Assembly: GCF_014596565.1 (NCBI RefSeq)
Contig: NZ_NOIN01000002.1
Span: 1 to 64,000, forward strand
Direction of reading: 5' to 3'
DNA: 64,000 nucleotides
Source of the DNA: Pseudomonas sp. PSB18
Lineage (GTDB): Bacteria; Pseudomonadota; Gammaproteobacteria; Pseudomonadales; Pseudomonadaceae
The notes under the pieces are model-generated. The model worked only from the letters and a program-made list of their open reading frames with translations, did no database searches and was not told the DNA's origin. Made by a program: the position numbers and the translations under genes. Shown piece after piece: positions 1 to 9,900 of this stretch; the first letter of the stretch is position 1, and every line of letters starts with the position of its first letter.

Positions 1-64
1 ATGCTGATAATCTGTTGACTAGCAGTCTGACTCCACAAGCACCCACACGAATTGCTTGATTCAG

Positions 65-76
65 TTGTTAAAGAGC
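65..76 (-). promoter_or_regulatory. boxA antitermination element
   Basis: On the minus strand the sequence reads GCTCTTTAACAA, matching the rRNA boxA consensus (TGCTCTTTAACA) bound by NusB/S10. It lies about 35 bp downstream of the proximal promoter -10 and just ahead of the conserved 16S leader block. Confidence 0.85.
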
Positions 77-111
77 GGTGGGTTGAGCCTTTCGTCTCAA
101 CCGAGGCGCGC

Positions 112-139
112 ATTCTACAGCGCCTCGTGTATCTGTCAA
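112..139 (-). promoter_or_regulatory. rRNA promoter, proximal of three
   Basis: On the minus strand the -35 is TTGACA (134-139) and the -10 is TAGAAT (112-117), with a 16-bp spacer. The -10 is followed by GCGCGCC, a typical rRNA discriminator. It lies closest to the boxA and the 16S leader. Confidence 0.85.
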
Positions 140-219
140 GCGATTATTTTAGAAGTTTTCAAAGTTTCCTTTTCAACTTCAACCACTTGCGCTTTCGATC
201 TCTCGTTAGCGGGAGGCGA

Positions 220-247
220 ATTCTACAGCGTTAGTCGCTGCTGTCAA
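220..247 (-). promoter_or_regulatory. rRNA promoter, middle of three
   Basis: On the minus strand the -35 is a consensus TTGACA (242-247) and the -10 is TAGAAT (220-225), with a 16-bp spacer and a GC-rich discriminator after the -10. The geometry is the same as in the other two promoters of this leader. Confidence 0.8.
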
Positions 248-422
248 CACCTCTTTTTCACCGCTTTCGACCGAGAAGATCGAACCGTCAACCGGGCCCA
301 ATAACGCGCCCTACTGACTCCTTCCGGACTTCGATGAACTGAAGTCCCTGCGCTGCCTTTAAACGTCTAACTCATTGAAACTCAAGGAGTTTTCCGTTTC
401 GACTGCGCCGGAAGTGGGGCGA

Positions 423-450
423 ATTATAGAGACTCAGAATTTGCCGTCAA
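423..450 (-). promoter_or_regulatory. rRNA promoter, distal of three
   Basis: On the minus strand the -35 is TTGACG (445-450) and the -10 is TATAAT (423-428), with a 16-bp spacer. A GC-rich discriminator (TCGCCCC) follows, as expected for stringently controlled rRNA promoters. It starts within 20 bp of the tyrS stop codon. Confidence 0.75.
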
Positions 451-465
451 CACCTATTTGCAGTC

Positions 466-1665
466 TTATTCGGATTTCAGCGTGATTCGCGCGAAAGCCT
501 TCTTACCCGCCTGGCATACATGGGTAGAGTCCAGTTCATATATATAGGTGCGATCCACAACCTCACCATCTATACGCACCCCACCCGAACCCAGAAGATC
601 TCGCGCCACCGCTGCGTTCTTGACCAACCCCGCCTTATTAAGGACGGCAGCAATCGGCATGGCCTCGGTAGCAGACAGCTCGATCTCTGGCAGATCATCC
701 GGAAGCTCGCCATCCTTCATGCGATTACCCGCCGCACGATGAGCACTGGCCGCAGCCTCTTCACCATGGAAGCGAGCAACGATCTCTTCAGCCAACTTGA
801 TCTTGATGTCCCGCGGGTTAGCCCCTGCCTCGACATCTGCGCGGAACGCATTGATCTCATCCATGGAGCGGAAGCTCAGCAGCTCGAAATAACGCCACAT
901 CAACACGTCAGGAATGGAAACCAACTTGCCGTACATGACACCTGGCGCTTCCTGGATGCCAACATAGTTGCCCAGCGATTTGGACATCTTCTTCACACCA
1001 TCCAGACCTTCCAGCAACGGCATGGTCAGGATGCACTGAGCTTCCTGACCGTAACCACGCTGCAGCTCACGCCCCATCAACAGGTTGAACTTCTGATCCG
1101 TACCACCAAGCTCAACGTCCGCGCGCAACGCGACCGAGTCATAGCCCTGCACAAGCGGATAGAGGAACTCATGGATGGCGATTGGCTGATTGGTTGTGTA
1201 GCGCTTATCGAAGTCATCGCGCTCGAGCATGCGAGCCACGGTGTACTGGGACGTCAGGCGAATGAAATCCGCCGGCCCCATCTGATCCATCCAAGTGGAG
1301 TTGAAAGCCACTTCGGTCTTGGCCGGGTCGAGAATTTTGAACACCTGAGTCTTGTAGGTCTCGGCATTATCCAAAACCTGCTCGCGGGTCAACGGGGGAC
1401 GCGTTGCGCTCTTTCCACTCGGATCACCGATCATCCCGGTGAAGTCACCGATGAGAAAGATGACCTGATGCCCCAGATCCTGGAACTGACGCAGCTTGTT
1501 AATAAGCACGGTATGACCCAAGTGCAGATCGGGCGCCGTCGGATCGAAACCAGCCTTGATACGCAGCGGCTGCCCGCGCTTGAGCTTCTCGACCAGCTCG
1601 GACTCGACCAACAGTTCTTCCGCACCACGTTTGATCAGCGCTAGCTGCTCTTCAACCGACTTCAT
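466..1665 (-). CDS. tyrS: Tyrosyl-tRNA synthetase
   Basis: Charges tRNA-Tyr with tyrosine in the cytoplasm (class I aminoacyl-tRNA synthetase). The 399-residue product shows the nucleotide-binding HIGH variant HLGH at residues 48-51, a KMSKS loop ([10 protein letters not shown]) near residue 225, and a C-terminal S4 RNA-binding domain. I chose the ATG at 1665 because the mature-like start [10 protein letters not shown] matches Pseudomonas TyrS; a frame open to 1728 adds 21 residues with no family match. Its 3' end lies immediately upstream of the rRNA operon promoters, so the two are transcribed in the same direction. The length fits the TyrZ-like group (about 400 residues). Confidence 0.97.
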   Translation of the reverse strand: MKSVEEQLALIKRGAEELLVESELVEKLKRGQPLRIKAGFDPTAPDLHLGHTVLINKLRQFQDLGHQVIFLIGDFTGMIGDPSGKSATRPPLTREQVLDNAETYKTQVFKILDPAKTEVAFNSTWMDQMGPADFIRLTSQYTVARMLERDDFDKRYTTNQPIAIHEFLYPLVQGYDSVALRADVELGGTDQKFNLLMGRELQRGYGQEAQCILTMPLLEGLDGVKKMSKSLGNYVGIQEAPGVMYGKLVSIPDVLMWRYFELLSFRSMDEINAFRADVEAGANPRDIKIKLAEEIVARFHGEEAAASAHRAAGNRMKDGELPDDLPEIELSATEAMPIAAVLNKAGLVKNAAVARDLLGSGGVRIDGEVVDRTYIYELDSTHVCQAGKKAFARITLKSE

Positions 1666-1875
1666 AACAGACCCGCAAGGCTCAGATTCAAAGGGCCCCA
1701 ACCATACAAGATCGCGCACCAAATACAAGGTTTGCCCGGCGCGCGGACACCAATCCGCAAGCAGAGCGCGTGCGGGCTTGCTTCGCAGGGGATTTGGTTA
1801 TATTTTATACAGTTATTTCATCTTCATCATGTCATTCATCTTTTCCAATTCATATTTTCAAAAGTCAAATTACTT

Positions 1876-3291
1876 ATGACCACAGAACCGTCTAAAGCGC
1901 CACCGCTTTACCCAAAGACCCACCTGCTCGCCGCAAGCGGCATCGCAGCCCTCCTTAGCCTGGCGCTCCTGGTGTTTCCTTCCAGCGATGTCGAAGCCAA
2001 AAAGACGACTCTGAGTCTTGAACTGGAAAGTCCCGCTGAACAACTGACACAAGAACAAGACGCTGCCGAAGCCGTTCAAGCCACAAACGAACCGGCCGCC
2101 TCTCCTTTCGCGCAGATAGACGATAGCGCCGATGACACCACCGAGGCCGCCCAGGCACAGCCTCCAGCCGTGGAAGAAAAGAAGGAGCCGGGCCACCGTG
2201 AGGTGATCGTAGCCAAAGGCGACACGCTGTCCACTCTCTTCGAGAAGGTTGGCCTGCCCGCCGCATCAGTCCATGAAGTGCTGGGCAGCGACAAACAAGC
2301 CAAGCAATTCACTCAGTTGAAACACGGCCAGAAGCTCGAGTTCGAGCTCAACCCCGAGGGGCAACTGACCAACCTGCACACCAAGCTGAGCGATCTGGAA
2401 AGCATTACCCTGACCAAGAATGACAAGGGTTATGTATTCAACCGCGTGACCGCCAAGCCAACCGTACGCTCGGCATACGTTCATGGCGTGATCAACAGCT
2501 CGCTGTCGCAATCGGCCGCGCGCGCCGGTCTTTCCCACAGTCTGACAATGGACATGGCCAGCGTCTTTGGCTACGACATCGACTTCGCCCAGGATATTCG
2601 CCAGGGTGACGAGTTCGATGTCATCTATGAGCAGAAAGTGGTCAATGGAAAGAGCGTCGGCAACGGCCCGATCCTCTCCGCGCGTTTCACCAACCGTGGC
2701 AAGACATACACGGCGGTGCGCTACACCAACAAACAAGGCAACAGCAGCTACTACACCGCCGACGGCAACAGCATGCGCAAGGCCTTCATCCGCACACCGG
2801 TTGACTTTGCCCGTATCAGCTCGAAATTCTCCGCAGGCCGCAAACACCCGATCCTGAACAAGATCCGTGCTCACAAGGGCGTTGACTACGCTGCCCCCCG
2901 AGGCACCCCCATCAAGGCCGCCGGCGACGGCAAGGTACTGCTGGCCGGGCGTCGTGGCGGTTATGGCAATACTGTGATCATCCAGCACGGAAACACCTAC
3001 CGCACCTTGTACGGGCACATGCAGGGCTTCGCCAAAGGCGTGAAGACGGGCGGCACCGTCAAGCAAGGCCAGGTGATCGGATATATCGGTACCACAGGCC
3101 TTTCCACCGGTCCGCATCTGCACTATGAGTTCCAGGTCAATGGCGTTCACGTCGATCCACTGGGCCAGAAGCTGCCGATGGCCGATCCGATCGCCAAGTC
3201 CGAGCGCGCACGCTTCCTGGCTCAAAGCCAACCCTTGATGGCTCGCATGGATCAAGAGAAAGCCACTCTACTGGCCTCGAGCAAACGCTAA
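1876..3291 (+). CDS. M23 family murein DD-endopeptidase (MepM-like)
   Basis: Predicted periplasmic zinc metallopeptidase that cleaves peptidoglycan cross-links. The 471-residue protein has a membrane anchor near residues 17-35, an acidic linker, an OapA/LysM-like domain starting near residue 113 (VAKGDTLSTLF), and a C-terminal LytM domain. The zinc site is visible as HKGVD (H333, D337) and GPHLHYE (H414, H416). The frame is open upstream to 1732, but MTTEPSKAPP at 1876 directly precedes the hydrophobic anchor and is the likely start. It is divergent from tyrS and followed 3 bp later by anmK, suggesting one cell-wall operon. Whether it is a strict MepM orthologue cannot be shown from sequence alone. 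Confidence 0.9.
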   Translation: MTTEPSKAPPLYPKTHLLAASGIAALLSLALLVFPSSDVEAKKTTLSLELESPAEQLTQEQDAAEAVQATNEPAASPFAQIDDSADDTTEAAQAQPPAVEEKKEPGHREVIVAKGDTLSTLFEKVGLPAASVHEVLGSDKQAKQFTQLKHGQKLEFELNPEGQLTNLHTKLSDLESITLTKNDKGYVFNRVTAKPTVRSAYVHGVINSSLSQSAARAGLSHSLTMDMASVFGYDIDFAQDIRQGDEFDVIYEQKVVNGKSVGNGPILSARFTNRGKTYTAVRYTNKQGNSSYYTADGNSMRKAFIRTPVDFARISSKFSAGRKHPILNKIRAHKGVDYAAPRGTPIKAAGDGKVLLAGRRGGYGNTVIIQHGNTYRTLYGHMQGFAKGVKTGGTVKQGQVIGYIGTTGLSTGPHLHYEFQVNGVHVDPLGQKLPMADPIAKSERARFLAQSQPLMARMDQEKATLLASSKR

Positions 3292-4386
<1,095 letters not shown>

Positions 4387-4411
4387 TCTCGCCTGGCTGA
4401 ACGCTGGGCAG

Positions 4412-4448
4412 CAAAACGCCGCAGGGCCTAAGGCTCTGCGGCGTTTTG
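4412..4448. terminator. Bidirectional terminator between anmK and erpA
   Basis: A 13-bp perfect stem (CAAAACGCCGCAG paired with CTGCGGCGTTTTG) encloses an 11-nt loop. The A/T ends give a U-tract on either strand. It lies between convergent anmK and erpA and can serve both. Confidence 0.9.
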
Positions 4449-4467
4449 TTGAAGCTGTCGGCGACGA

Positions 4468-4818
4468 TCAGATCGAGAACGAAGAACCGCAACCACAAGT
4501 GGTAGTCGCGTTCGGATTCTTGATCACGAAACGCGAACCTTCCAAACCTTCCTGGTAGTCCACCTCGGCACCGGCCAGGTACTGGAAACTCATGGGGTCG
4601 ACCACCAGACTGACGCCTTCGCGCTCGACGATGGTGTCATCTTCGGCCACTTCCTCATCGAACGTGAAGCCGTATTGAAAACCCGAACAACCGCCGCCCG
4701 TCACGAAGACGCGCAGCTTCAAACGATCATTTCCCTCTTCATCGACGAGGCTCTTCACCTTGTGCGCGGCACCGTGGGTGAATTGCAAAGCCGTGGGAGT
4801 GAAGGTTTCGACGCTCAT
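4468..4818 (-). CDS. erpA: Iron-sulfur cluster insertion protein ErpA
   Basis: A-type carrier that delivers Fe-S clusters to apo-proteins such as IspG/IspH. The 116-residue product has the three conserved cluster cysteines in GGGCSG and TCGCGSSF and the typical A-type fold length. It is transcribed alone from a promoter with an embedded palindrome (4848-4896). On the minus strand it lies downstream of argC, separated by a hairpin terminator. Confidence 0.96.
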   Translation of the reverse strand: MSVETFTPTALQFTHGAAHKVKSLVDEEGNDRLKLRVFVTGGGCSGFQYGFTFDEEVAEDDTIVEREGVSLVVDPMSFQYLAGAEVDYQEGLEGSRFVIKNPNATTTCGCGSSFSI

Positions 4819-4847
4819 GCTGAATATCTCCCGGCGCTGACGCCGCC

Positions 4848-4896
4848 ATAATGCCTAATGGCAGGCATTATCCGCTTCTCCTAGAAAATTGGTCAA
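4848..4896 (-). promoter_or_regulatory. erpA promoter with overlapping palindrome
   Basis: On the minus strand the -35 is TTGACC (4891-4896) and the -10 is GATAAT (4867-4872), with an 18-bp spacer. A perfect 8-bp inverted repeat, ATAATGCC-N8-GGCATTAT (4848-4871), overlaps the -10 and the expected start site, the usual position for a repressor operator. The spacing between its CC and GG does not fit the IscR type-2 motif, so the binding protein is not identified. Confidence 0.6.
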
Positions 4897-4910
4897 CTAT
4901 TAGAAGAGCA

Positions 4911-4933
4911 GCGGCAAGCCTGAAGCTTGCCGC
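4911..4933 (-). terminator. Hairpin after argC
   Basis: A 9-bp stem (GCGGCAAGC with GCTTGCCGC) and 5-nt loop lie 12 bp beyond the argC stop. On the minus strand it is followed by TGCTCTTCT, a weak U-tract. It probably terminates argC before the erpA promoter. Confidence 0.6.
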
Positions 4934-4945
4934 CCAAGACCGCAG

Positions 4946-5980
4946 TTAAGGCAACATCCCCGCATGGGACAAGCCCAGCCGCTCATCCAGGCCGAACAGA
5001 ATGTTCAGGTTCTGCACCGCCTGACCGGACGCGCCCTTGACCAGGTTATCAATGACCGACAACACCACGACCAGATCGCCATCCTGTGGACGATGCACCG
5101 CAATCCGGCAGACATTCGCGCCCCGCACACTGCGCGTTTCCGGGTGGCTGCCCGCAGGCATCACGTCGACGAACGGTTCGTCGGCATAACGCTTCTCGAA
5201 CAGCGCTTGCAGATCCACGGAGCGGTCTACAACAGTTGCGTACAGCGTGGAGTGGATACCGCGGATCATGGGCGTCAGGTGCGGCACGAACGTCAGGCCG
5301 ACGTCCTTGCCCGCCGCCCGGCGCAGACCCTGGCGAATTTCAGGCAGATGACGGTGACCTTTGACGGCGTACGCTTTGAGGCTTTCCGATGTCTCGGAGT
5401 ACAGCGAACCGACACTGGCACCACGACCGGCGCCACTGACACCGGACTTGCAGTCGGCGATCAGACACGAGGCATCGGCAAGGCCGGCTTCAAGCAGCGG
5501 CAGGAAGCCCAATTGCGTAGCGGTCGGATAGCAACCCGGTACCGCGATCAGCCGTGCCTGCCGGATTTTTTCGCGATTGACTTCCGGCAGCCCATAGACC
5601 GCTTCGTCCAACAATTCCGGGGCACCGTGGGGCTGGCCGTACCACTTGGCCCACTCATCCGCGTCCTGCAGGCGGAAGTCCGCCGACAGGTCGATGACCT
5701 TGGTCCCGGCAGCCAGCAGTTCACCCGCCAGGGCGTGGGCGACACCATGCGGCGTAGCAAAGAACACCACATCGCAGGCACCCAGGGTCTTGATATCCGG
5801 AACACTGAATGCCAGGCCATCGTAATGGCCTCGCAGATTCGGATACATGTCGGCAACGGCCAGACCGGCCTCGGATCGGGAGGTAATGACCACCACCTCA
5901 GCTTGCGGATGCTGTGCCAACAGACGCAGCAGTTCGACACCGGTGTAACCCGTGCCGCCGACGATACCGACCTTGACCAT
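4946..5980 (-). CDS. argC: N-acetyl-gamma-glutamyl-phosphate reductase
   Basis: NADPH-dependent reduction of N-acetylglutamyl phosphate to the semialdehyde, third step of arginine synthesis. The 344-residue product starts [14 protein letters not shown] with the Rossmann glycine motif and has the catalytic cysteine region [13 protein letters not shown]. The frame is open upstream to 6070, but ATG 5980 gives the family start. It stands divergent to hemJ and upstream of erpA on the same strand. Confidence 0.96.
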   Translation of the reverse strand: MVKVGIVGGTGYTGVELLRLLAQHPQAEVVVITSRSEAGLAVADMYPNLRGHYDGLAFSVPDIKTLGACDVVFFATPHGVAHALAGELLAAGTKVIDLSADFRLQDADEWAKWYGQPHGAPELLDEAVYGLPEVNREKIRQARLIAVPGCYPTATQLGFLPLLEAGLADASCLIADCKSGVSGAGRGASVGSLYSETSESLKAYAVKGHRHLPEIRQGLRRAAGKDVGLTFVPHLTPMIRGIHSTLYATVVDRSVDLQALFEKRYADEPFVDVMPAGSHPETRSVRGANVCRIAVHRPQDGDLVVVLSVIDNLVKGASGQAVQNLNILFGLDERLGLSHAGMLP

Positions 5981-6113
5981 AAACCTGCCCTCAACGAACC
6001 CACTGGAAAGCCGTCGATAATAGGGGGCACGCAGCCCGCCGACAACCGCCAAGGTGACGTGTGACCGCATGAATGACTACTATCGAACGATCGTAAATCG
6101 GGAATCATCAAAA

Positions 6114-6545
6114 ATGCTCTATCTGTGGCTCAAAGCACTTCACATCGTCAGTATGGTCTGCTGGTTCGCCGGCCTGTTCTACCTGCCTCGCCTGTTCGTC
6201 TATCACGCTCAAAGCGAGGACAGTGTCAGCAAGGAACGCTTCAGCGTCATGGAGCGCAAGTTGTATCGCGGCATCATGGGGCCAGCGATGATTGCCACCC
6301 TGGTGTTTGGCATCTGGCTGCTCAGCCTCAACGCCGGCGCCTATTTCGGCCAAGGTGGCTGGATGCACGCAAAGCTGACCCTGGTGGTGGTGTTGATCGG
6401 TTATCACCACATGTGCGGAGCACAGGTAAAACGCTTCGCCCGGGGGGAGAACACCCGCAGTCACGTCTTTTATCGCTGGTTCAATGAGGTGCCGGTACTG
6501 ATATTGCTGGCTATCGTCATCCTGGTCGTCGTCCGACCGTTCTGA
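6114..6545 (+). CDS. hemJ: Protoporphyrinogen oxidase HemJ family protein
   Basis: Predicted inner-membrane protein that oxidises protoporphyrinogen IX in haem synthesis. The 143-residue product has the family pattern: an N-terminal helix with LKALHIVSMVCWFAGLFYLP, which holds the conserved His, then an Arg-rich loop, and three further membrane segments, ending near VVRPF. I chose ATG 6114 because it begins the first membrane helix; the frame is open to 6054 but that extension overlaps the argC promoter side. Assignment rests on family pattern and length. Confidence 0.88.
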   Translation: MLYLWLKALHIVSMVCWFAGLFYLPRLFVYHAQSEDSVSKERFSVMERKLYRGIMGPAMIATLVFGIWLLSLNAGAYFGQGGWMHAKLTLVVVLIGYHHMCGAQVKRFARGENTRSHVFYRWFNEVPVLILLAIVILVVVRPF

Positions 6546-6579
6546 CTTCCTATTGGCCTTTTCATCCGGGGCACTTCCC

Positions 6580-7548
6580 ATGTCGCTACCCGCTCTGCTT
6601 GAACAACATTTGCGCCTGCCCGTCGTGGCGGCACCGATGTTCCTGATCTCCAATCCACAGCTGGTGCTGGCTTGCTGCCGAAACGGCATCGTCGGCAGTT
6701 TCCCTGCACTGAACCAGCGAGAAAGCAGCGGTTTCAAGACTTGGCTGGAAGAAATCGAAGCGGGCCTGGCAAGTATGGAGAACCCCGCGCCCTATGCCGT
6801 CAACCTGATCGTCCACCAAAGCAATCCAAGGCTTCAGGCCGACCTGGCCATCTGCATCGAGCACAAGGTGCCGATCGTCATCACCAGTCTCGGCGCAGTC
6901 AAAGAACTGGTCGATGCCGTCCATAGCTACGGAGGTCTGGTGTTTCATGACGTGACCACACGTCGTCATGCCGAGAAAGCCGCCGAAGCCGGCGTCGACG
7001 GCCTGATCGCCGTGGCCGCCGGTGCAGGCGGGCATGCAGGGACCTGGAGCCCTTTTTCGCTGGTCGCCGAAATCCGCCAATTCTTCGACAAGACCGTGCT
7101 GCTTGCGGGGTGCCTGAACCACGGCCACCAGATCCTGGCGGCACAAATGCTCGGCGCGGATCTGGCCTACCTGGGAACACGCTTTATCGGCACGACTGAA
7201 AGTCACGCGCCTGACGCCTATAAAGAGATGTTGCTCACATCCCGAGCCGCAGACATCGTGCATACTCCTGCCGTGTCCGGTGTACCGGCCAGTTTCATGC
7301 GCCAAAGCCTGGAAAACGCAGGCTTTGACCTGGCCGCCCAGCAGGGCAAAAGTGACGCGGCTTCAGGTTCGAAACTCAAACCATTGAACGATGAAGCCAA
7401 AGCCTGGAAAACCGTCTGGTCCGCAGGTCAGGGCGTTGGGGAAATCCGTGATTTGCCAAGCGTCGATCAGTTGGTGGCGCGCCTGGATGAAGAATACCGT
7501 GAGGCCCAGGCCCGAGCGGTACAGTTTGGCGGCCGATGGCCCCGCTGA
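6580..7548 (+). CDS. Nitronate monooxygenase-like (NPD family) flavoprotein
   Basis: Predicted FMN-dependent TIM-barrel oxidase of the 2-nitropropane dioxygenase/nitronate monooxygenase family. The 322-residue product shows an N-terminal PVVAAPMF motif, GVDGLIAVAAGAGGHAG (phosphate-binding region with the conserved His), and a C-terminal AAQMLGADLAYLGTRF motif typical of the family. It lies 34 bp after hemJ and upstream of a DUF805 gene on the same strand. The actual substrate is unknown; many family members detoxify nitronates, but other oxidations are possible. Confidence 0.85.
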   Translation: MSLPALLEQHLRLPVVAAPMFLISNPQLVLACCRNGIVGSFPALNQRESSGFKTWLEEIEAGLASMENPAPYAVNLIVHQSNPRLQADLAICIEHKVPIVITSLGAVKELVDAVHSYGGLVFHDVTTRRHAEKAAEAGVDGLIAVAAGAGGHAGTWSPFSLVAEIRQFFDKTVLLAGCLNHGHQILAAQMLGADLAYLGTRFIGTTESHAPDAYKEMLLTSRAADIVHTPAVSGVPASFMRQSLENAGFDLAAQQGKSDAASGSKLKPLNDEAKAWKTVWSAGQGVGEIRDLPSVDQLVARLDEEYREAQARAVQFGGRWPR

Positions 7549-7600
7549 CACCGGCCTGATCAAAACAAATATCAAACTTTCAATGACAAGGATGCCCGTC

Positions 7601-8557
7601 ATGAGCGAAACCCGTTTCAACATCGTATTCGACGGAACCCTACTACCGGGCGTCGATGCGGCCACCGCCAAACTCAACCTCGCCAATCTGTTCAGGAGCG
7701 ACATCAGCGCCATCGAGCGCCTGTTCGGCGGACACAAGGTGGCCCTGAAAAGCAACCTGTCCCAGACCGAGGCGCAGAAGTATCTGGAAGCCCTCAACCA
7801 GAGCGGGATCGATGCACGCATCGAAGCCGAGCCAGCCCTCCAGCTGAATCTCGACGAAGTGCAACAATCGTCACCCCCCATGACTGTACGTCATCCTGAA
7901 TCGCCTATTGAACCGGCCTCCCCGTACGCACCACCCCGGGCCCATGTCGGTGACGCCGTTGCCGAGTACGCCACGCTGAAGCCGTTCAGCTTCGATGGAC
8001 GCATCGGTCGCCTGCGATACCTGGCTTGGACCATGGCTTTGACCCTGGTCATGATGCTGGTGGTCGGCGTGGCCTTCGCACTCGGGGCGGCATGGATTTT
8101 CACCTCGGGTTCGATAGCTGCAATGATCGTCGGCGGTTTGCTGGCAGCGGTCGTATTTCTCGGCTTTGCCTACGTGAGCATCCAGTTCAACGTCCAGCGC
8201 CTGCATGACCTTGGCTGGTCCGGCTGGCTGTGGCTGCTGAACCTCATCCCATTCGTGGGCAGCGTCTTTCCGTTTGTGCTCATTTTCGCCCCGGGCAATG
8301 AAGGCGCCAATCGCTATGGCCCTCCTCCGCCGCGTAACAACACCGGGGTCAAGGTACTTGCGTCGCTCTGGCTCGTCATGATCGTACTGATCATCTTCGC
8401 AACCGTGGCTGGCGTCTTCAGTGCTATCGAACAGGATTACGGCACCAGCTCGCTGAGCAGCTACGAAAGCAGCGAGTCCACGGATGAAGATGCCGCGGAA
8501 CCTGCCGAAGAACCTGCCGAGGCAGAGGCACCTTCTGTAGACTCCGAGGAACAGTAA
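7601..8557 (+). CDS. DUF805 membrane protein with N-terminal domain and acidic tail
   Basis: Function unknown. Residues 1-90 form a soluble domain (TRFNIVFDG...LLPGV..A...L..LF) seen ahead of DUF805 in some pseudomonad proteins. A proline-rich linker follows, then a DUF805 membrane domain (about residues 130-280) with the hallmark FNVQRLHDLGWSGW and four to five hydrophobic helices. The last 40 residues are strongly acidic (Glu/Asp/Ser rich). I chose ATG 7601 because AAGGA lies 8 bp upstream; ATG 7592 is also possible, and the frame is open to 7391 inside the previous gene. The 318-residue length is longer than minimal DUF805 proteins because of the added ends. Confidence 0.82.
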   Translation: MSETRFNIVFDGTLLPGVDAATAKLNLANLFRSDISAIERLFGGHKVALKSNLSQTEAQKYLEALNQSGIDARIEAEPALQLNLDEVQQSSPPMTVRHPESPIEPASPYAPPRAHVGDAVAEYATLKPFSFDGRIGRLRYLAWTMALTLVMMLVVGVAFALGAAWIFTSGSIAAMIVGGLLAAVVFLGFAYVSIQFNVQRLHDLGWSGWLWLLNLIPFVGSVFPFVLIFAPGNEGANRYGPPPPRNNTGVKVLASLWLVMIVLIIFATVAGVFSAIEQDYGTSSLSSYESSESTDEDAAEPAEEPAEAEAPSVDSEEQ

Positions 8558-8619
8558 GCGCCCCTCGCTCCGGTGACAGTCAAGTCAACTGGCGACGGGC
8601 CGTTGCGATGGAGAACTGC

Positions 8620-9408
8620 ATGACCCGTTACGCCCTGATCACCGGTGCCTCCGGTGGCATTGGCCTGGCCATGGCCGAAGCTTTGGCCCGGCGTGGCCGC
8701 AATCTGCTGCTGGTGGCCCGGCAACGTGATCGGTTGGAAAGCATTGCGATAGAGCTGACCCAGCGATTTGGCGTGGAGGTACTTTTCCGGGCGTGCGACC
8801 TGGGCGAGCCGCTACGGCTTTCAGGTTTCCTGCTGGAACTGGAGGAAAGCGAGCGCCAGATCGATCTGCTGGTCAATTGCGCCGGGATCGGTACCTGTGG
8901 CCCGTTCCTGGGCCAGGACTGGATGACCGAGCAGGACCTGATCGAAGTCAACATTCTCGCCCTGACACGCCTCTGTCACGCCGTTGGCAATAGCATGGCA
9001 CTGCACGGCGGCGGGCAGATCCTGAACGTTGCCTCGATTGCAGCTTTCCGGCCGGGCCCCTGGATGAGCACCTATCACGCCAGCAAGGCCTATGTGCTGC
9101 ACTTCTCCGAAGCCCTGCGAGTCGAGCTGAAAAAATGCGCGATCAAGGTCTCGGTCCTTTGCCCAGGTCCGACCCGGACCGGTTTCTTCGCCAAGGCCCA
9201 TCTCGACGAACAGAAACTCAAGGACAGTAACCTGCTGATGAGCCCGGAAGAAGTGGCGTTGTATGCCGTGCGGGCGCTCGACAGAAACCGAGCGATCATC
9301 ATCCCCGGACGCCGCAATCGCTGGCTCGCCATGCTGCCGCGGCTAGGCTCGCGCTGGATGGTGCGGAGCATCGCCGGGCTGATCAACAAGGCGTACTGCC
9401 CACGCTGA
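8620..9408 (+). CDS. Short-chain dehydrogenase/reductase
   Basis: NAD(P)-dependent oxidoreductase of the classical SDR family. The 262-residue product has the cofactor motif TGASGGIG near residue 8, NCAG near residue 88, a catalytic Ser region (NVASIAAF), and YHASK containing the catalytic Tyr and Lys. The substrate cannot be deduced. The start at 8620 is supported by GGAG 7 bp upstream. It is in a same-strand run with the DUF805 and HIT genes. Confidence 0.9.
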   Translation: MTRYALITGASGGIGLAMAEALARRGRNLLLVARQRDRLESIAIELTQRFGVEVLFRACDLGEPLRLSGFLLELEESERQIDLLVNCAGIGTCGPFLGQDWMTEQDLIEVNILALTRLCHAVGNSMALHGGGQILNVASIAAFRPGPWMSTYHASKAYVLHFSEALRVELKKCAIKVSVLCPGPTRTGFFAKAHLDEQKLKDSNLLMSPEEVALYAVRALDRNRAIIIPGRRNRWLAMLPRLGSRWMVRSIAGLINKAYCPR

Positions 9409-9488
9409 ATGAAATTTGAATGGAAACCCGGGCTCAGCCACCGAACCTTCAGTACACTCGACTTCCACAACCAAAGGGAGAAATAGCT

Positions 9489-9827
9489 GTGGATACTTTG
9501 TTTACCAAGATCATCAACCGGGAAATCCCGGCGAAGATCATCTACGAGGATGACCAGGTCCTGGCATTCCACGATATCGCCCCACAGGCGCCAGTGCATT
9601 TCCTGGTCATTCCGAAAAAACCGATTCGCACCCTCAATGACCTGACCGAGGAAGACAAAGGGCTGGCCGGACATATCCTGTTCACAGCCCAGCGCCTCGC
9701 CAAGGAGCAAGGCTGCGAGGACGGTTTCCGGGTGGTGATGAACTGCAATGAACTCGGTGGACAGACCGTCTATCACATTCATATGCACGTACTCGGGCAG
9801 CGCCAGATGAACTGGCCACCGGGTTGA
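9489..9827 (+). CDS. HIT family nucleotide-binding protein (HinT-like)
   Basis: Histidine-triad purine nucleoside phosphoramidase. The 112-residue product carries the catalytic triad as HIHMHVLG near its C-terminus, and VHFLVIPKKPI, typical of HinT. It starts at GTG 9489, 8 bp after GGAG; the frame is open to 9420 without an alternative ribosome site. It lies between the SDR gene and coq7. Confidence 0.93.
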   Translation: MDTLFTKIINREIPAKIIYEDDQVLAFHDIAPQAPVHFLVIPKKPIRTLNDLTEEDKGLAGHILFTAQRLAKEQGCEDGFRVVMNCNELGGQTVYHIHMHVLGQRQMNWPPG

Positions 9828-9900
9828 TACCCTGACCCAACGCAAATCCTGAGCGGCCGATTGGGTTAAACTGGCCGCCATGATTTTTCCGGAGGTAAGC

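Larger units (their letters stand above)
1..465 (-). promoter_or_regulatory. rRNA operon upstream leader region
   Basis: No protein gene is supported here. Read on the minus strand, the stretch holds three tandem sigma70-type promoters followed by a boxA antitermination element and the conserved leader that precedes 16S rRNA in Pseudomonas (the GTGTGGGTGCTTGTGGAGTC-like block near 26-51). The 16S gene itself should start beyond position 1. The upstream edge abuts the 3' end of tyrS. Short frames in the region lack ribosome binding sites and protein-like composition. Confidence 0.85.

Noticed and set aside
52..304. Short plus-strand frames in the rRNA leader
   Set aside because: They overlap the rRNA promoters and boxA on the other strand, lack ribosome sites and have no protein-like composition.
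520..1644. 374-codon plus-strand frame antisense to tyrS
   Set aside because: Shadow of tyrS codon bias; the minus-strand product has all TyrRS motifs and the antisense product has none.
4848..4871. IscR type-2 site upstream of erpA
   Set aside because: The CC-GG spacing is 8, not the 13 expected, so I report only an unassigned palindrome.
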